From Paractinoplanes ovalisporus (lineage in GTDB: Bacteria; Actinomycetota; Actinomycetes; Mycobacteriales; Micromonosporaceae), in NCBI RefSeq assembly GCF_016834655.1, contig NZ_JAENHP010000001.1, positions 682,001 to 746,000 on the forward strand: a stretch of DNA of 64,000 nucleotides, given 5' to 3'. Made by a program: the position numbers and the translations under genes. This document shows positions 62,539 to 64,000 of the stretch, one piece after another; the first letter of the stretch is position 1; each line of letters starts with the position of its first letter. The notes under the pieces were generated by a model. That model saw only the letters and a program-made list of their open reading frames with translations. It was not told the DNA's origin and made no database searches.

Positions 62539-62875
62539 GCCCAAGCGATACGGCTGCCCCGTCGACCTGACCGTCTCCGTGATCGGCGGACGATGGCGTA
62601 CGGTCCTGCTGGCCCGCCTCAAGGAGGGCGTGCACCGCTACGGCGAGCTGCGCCGTCTCACACCCGGCATCAGCGAGAAGATGCTGAGCCAGCGGCTGCG
62701 CGAACTGGAGGCGGACGGCCTGGTGGTCCGGCGTGACCTCGGCACGGTGCCGCCCCACGTCGAGTACGACCTGACCGAGGAGGGCCGCACCCTCATTCCG
62801 GTGTTGCAGGCCATGTACGACTGGGGCGTCGCCCGCGAGTCACGTACGCCAGCGGTCACCGAAGAGGTCCCATAG
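62537..62875 (+). CDS. HxlR-family transcriptional regulator
   Basis: 112 residues of the small winged-helix HxlR type: YGCPVDLTVSVIGGRWRTVL, LKEGVHRYGELRRLTPGISE, MLSQRLRELEADGLVVRRDL and VEYDLTEEGRTLIPVLQAMY. A Cys near the N-terminus (GCPVD) is the residue that senses thiol-reactive compounds in some relatives. GTG start. Divergent from the globin/desulfurase-like pair, its probable target. Its end overlaps the DUF4240 gene by 36 bp. Confidence 0.9.
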   Translation: MPKRYGCPVDLTVSVIGGRWRTVLLARLKEGVHRYGELRRLTPGISEKMLSQRLRELEADGLVVRRDLGTVPPHVEYDLTEEGRTLIPVLQAMYDWGVARESRTPAVTEEVP

Positions 62876-63421
62876 CTGGGGATAGCGCACGGCCAGCTCG
62901 TCGCGGTCCAGGTTGAGCCATTCGGTGTCGTCGGGGTCCGGGTCCATCCGCGGGTAGAAGGCGCGTTCCTCGGTGAGCAGGTCACGCACGTCGCCGCCGA
63001 TGTCGGGCCGCTGTTCGCCGACCCCGACCGCGACGTACTCCAGCGACTCCCACATCGGATAGTCCTCGTCCGCCCACGGCCGGGGCAGCGCCGCCAGCCG
63101 CCTCACCTCGGGATGCCCGGCAAGGCTGTCCGGGGCAGCGATCGCACCCTCGTACGCCTCCCGGCCGAGCCCGGCCAGCCACATCTGGAAGTAGTGGAAC
63201 CCGTCGGTGCTGCACCATCCGTCGAGGATGATGTCGGCCGCACGCCACAGCCGGTAGGTGTTGGCCGGTTCCCGCGTGGCCGACAGGTGCTGCGCGAAGT
63301 CGAGCACGTGCTCACGCGGGATCCGGCCCAGCCGGTGGCTCAGGAACGCCTCGCGTGGTTCCTGGCCACCGCCGTCACGCCCCGAGGCCTCGAGAAACGT
63401 CCAGAAGTCGTCCACATTCAC
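62840..63421 (-). CDS. DUF4240 protein
   Basis: 193 residues that fit DUF4240: MNVDDFWTFLEASG, FAQHLSATREPANTYRLWRA, ADIILDGWCSTDGFHYFQMW, GREAYEGAIAAPDSLAG and the closing GDRW region. These are cytoplasmic proteins of unknown function, common in actinomycetes. GTG at 63419-63421. It shares 47 bp with the end of the upstream small gene and 36 bp with the convergent HxlR gene. Confidence 0.85.
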   Translation of the reverse strand: MNVDDFWTFLEASGRDGGGQEPREAFLSHRLGRIPREHVLDFAQHLSATREPANTYRLWRAADIILDGWCSTDGFHYFQMWLAGLGREAYEGAIAAPDSLAGHPEVRRLAALPRPWADEDYPMWESLEYVAVGVGEQRPDIGGDVRDLLTEERAFYPRMDPDPDDTEWLNLDRDELAVRYPQLWDLFGDRWRT

Positions 63422-63713
63422 GGCGCGCAGTGTAGAGGCGCCGGCGTTCCTGGTGGCGGTCGCGACGGTTCTCCGTACGACGCCAGAACGCCCACTCGCG
63501 GGCGCCCTTGCTCTCACAGCGGCGGTACCAGTACGACTGGGTGCCCACCCAGCGGCAACCGTCGCGACGATCGCCCAGCCCGGCCGTGTCGCGGGTGATC
63601 TCGGGCGGCAGCGTGCACGGCCCGAAACGGTGGTCGTGGTGCGGCCGGCACGCCCTCATCGGGGCATCGGCCATCTGGACCCACCAGGGGCGGGTCTTGT
63701 CGGTCCGGCTCAT
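63375..63713 (-). CDS. Small basic hypothetical protein
   Basis: 112 residues, Arg-rich, with several Cys and His (RACRPHHDHRFGPC, CRWVGTQSYWYRRC) that could form a zinc-binding core, followed by a basic tail. AAAGG lies seven bases before the ATG at 63713. The N-terminal MSRTDKTRPWWVQMADAP looks like a conserved actinobacterial short-protein start. It overlaps the DUF4240 gene by 47 bp in another frame, so the true end or the neighbour's start may differ. Confidence 0.6.
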   Translation of the reverse strand: MSRTDKTRPWWVQMADAPMRACRPHHDHRFGPCTLPPEITRDTAGLGDRRDGCRWVGTQSYWYRRCESKGAREWAFWRRTENRRDRHQERRRLYTARRECGRLLDVSRGLGA

Positions 63714-63786
63714 ACGGTCGCCTTTCGGCTCCGTGACGCCCCGGGGTGGGGCCGTCGCTAGACCGGATGCACCGTGACCGACCTCC

Positions 63787-64000
63787 TCAGACGTTTCCCG
63801 TGGACTCTACCCGCGAGATGAGCTGTTTCAGCCGCTCGATCTCCTCGGCCAGGGCCCGGCTGCCGGCCGCGGTCAGGGTGATCCACGTACGGGCGCGTTT
63901 GCCCTCGTAGCCCTTCTCGATGCCGACCAGGCCCGCCGCCTCGAGGACGCTCAGGTGTTTCGACAGGTTGCCGGCGGTCAGCCCGAGATGGTCGCGCAGG
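63787..64000 (-). CDS. Winged-helix transcriptional regulator, partial
   Basis: The last 70 residues of a small regulator that continues beyond the window: DHLGLTAGNLSKHLSVLEAA, GLVGIEKGYEGKRARTWITL, TAAGSRALAEEIERLKQLIS. This is the recognition helix and wing of the PadR/MarR-like winged-helix group that acts in ArsR-like fashion. The N-terminus is missing. No target can be named. Confidence 0.85.
   Translation of the reverse strand, partial: LRDHLGLTAGNLSKHLSVLEAAGLVGIEKGYEGKRARTWITLTAAGSRALAEEIERLKQLISRVESTGNV

Overview
The window is about 64 kb of very GC-rich DNA with dense genes, GTG and TTG starts and many 4-bp ATGA or GTGA stop/start overlaps. It carries an F420-type luciferase-like oxidoreductase, an SPW-repeat protein, a DUF2510 protein, a spore photoproduct lyase relative and many LacI, TetR, MarR and AraC regulators. 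This points to a filamentous, spore-forming actinomycete, most likely Micromonosporaceae (Actinoplanes-like). That placement is inferred from gene content and composition. I found no rRNA, tRNA, CRISPR array, prophage or insertion sequence.

Layout. 1-7.0 kb: the N-terminal part of a haem peroxidase, small secreted proteins, a lipoprotein, an LLM oxidoreductase, a TetR/VOC pair and a DUF389 membrane protein. 7.1-10.3 kb: a LacI regulator divergent from a Gfo/Idh dehydrogenase and a hydroxypyruvate-isomerase-like gene, with two perfect 14-bp operators. 10.3-14.6 kb: an FhuF-like protein, a PPOX protein, an SPW protein coupled to a Ser/Thr kinase, and an NmrA/AraC pair. 14.7-22.7 kb: a two-component system translationally coupled to a complete Mrp Na+/H+ antiporter operon (A with fused B, C, D, E, F, G) followed by a BON protein. 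22.9-27.2 kb: membrane proteins, lspA, an acetyltransferase and an M20D peptidase. 27.4-40.9 kb: a large carbohydrate locus. 41-49 kb: assorted regulators and transporters. 49-57 kb: a secreted GH54 arabinofuranosidase and a PL1 pectate lyase, with a glutathione peroxidase, the photolyase relative and an ankyrin protein between them. 57-64 kb: a MarR/azoreductase pair, a broken methyltransferase, an HxlR/truncated-haemoglobin/desulfurase-like group and the end of a winged-helix regulator.

The carbohydrate locus holds two secreted DUF1593 (nucleoside-hydrolase-fold) proteins, a ribose-type ABC transporter with its DUF2291 lipoprotein, an isomerase, an FGGY kinase, a split transketolase and a SorC-family regulator. 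The set isomerase + FGGY kinase + split transketolase + pentose ABC transporter matches the known D-apiose transketolase pathway. The secreted DUF1593 proteins are then candidates for releasing a furanosyl pentose outside the cell. The pectate lyase, the arabinofuranosidase and this locus together suggest a pectin-degrading lifestyle.

The most unusual signal is structural. The window is full of minisatellites that sit at gene ends or inside surface loops of otherwise ordinary enzymes. Inside genes every period I measured is a multiple of 3 (18, 24, 27, 30, 33/36, 36 bp); most intergenic periods are not (22, 41, 53, 70, 71 bp). Several arrays reiterate a neighbouring gene's own start-codon or stop-codon region. 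The palindrome CCGTACGG also occurs at least 21 times, against roughly 3 expected from composition.
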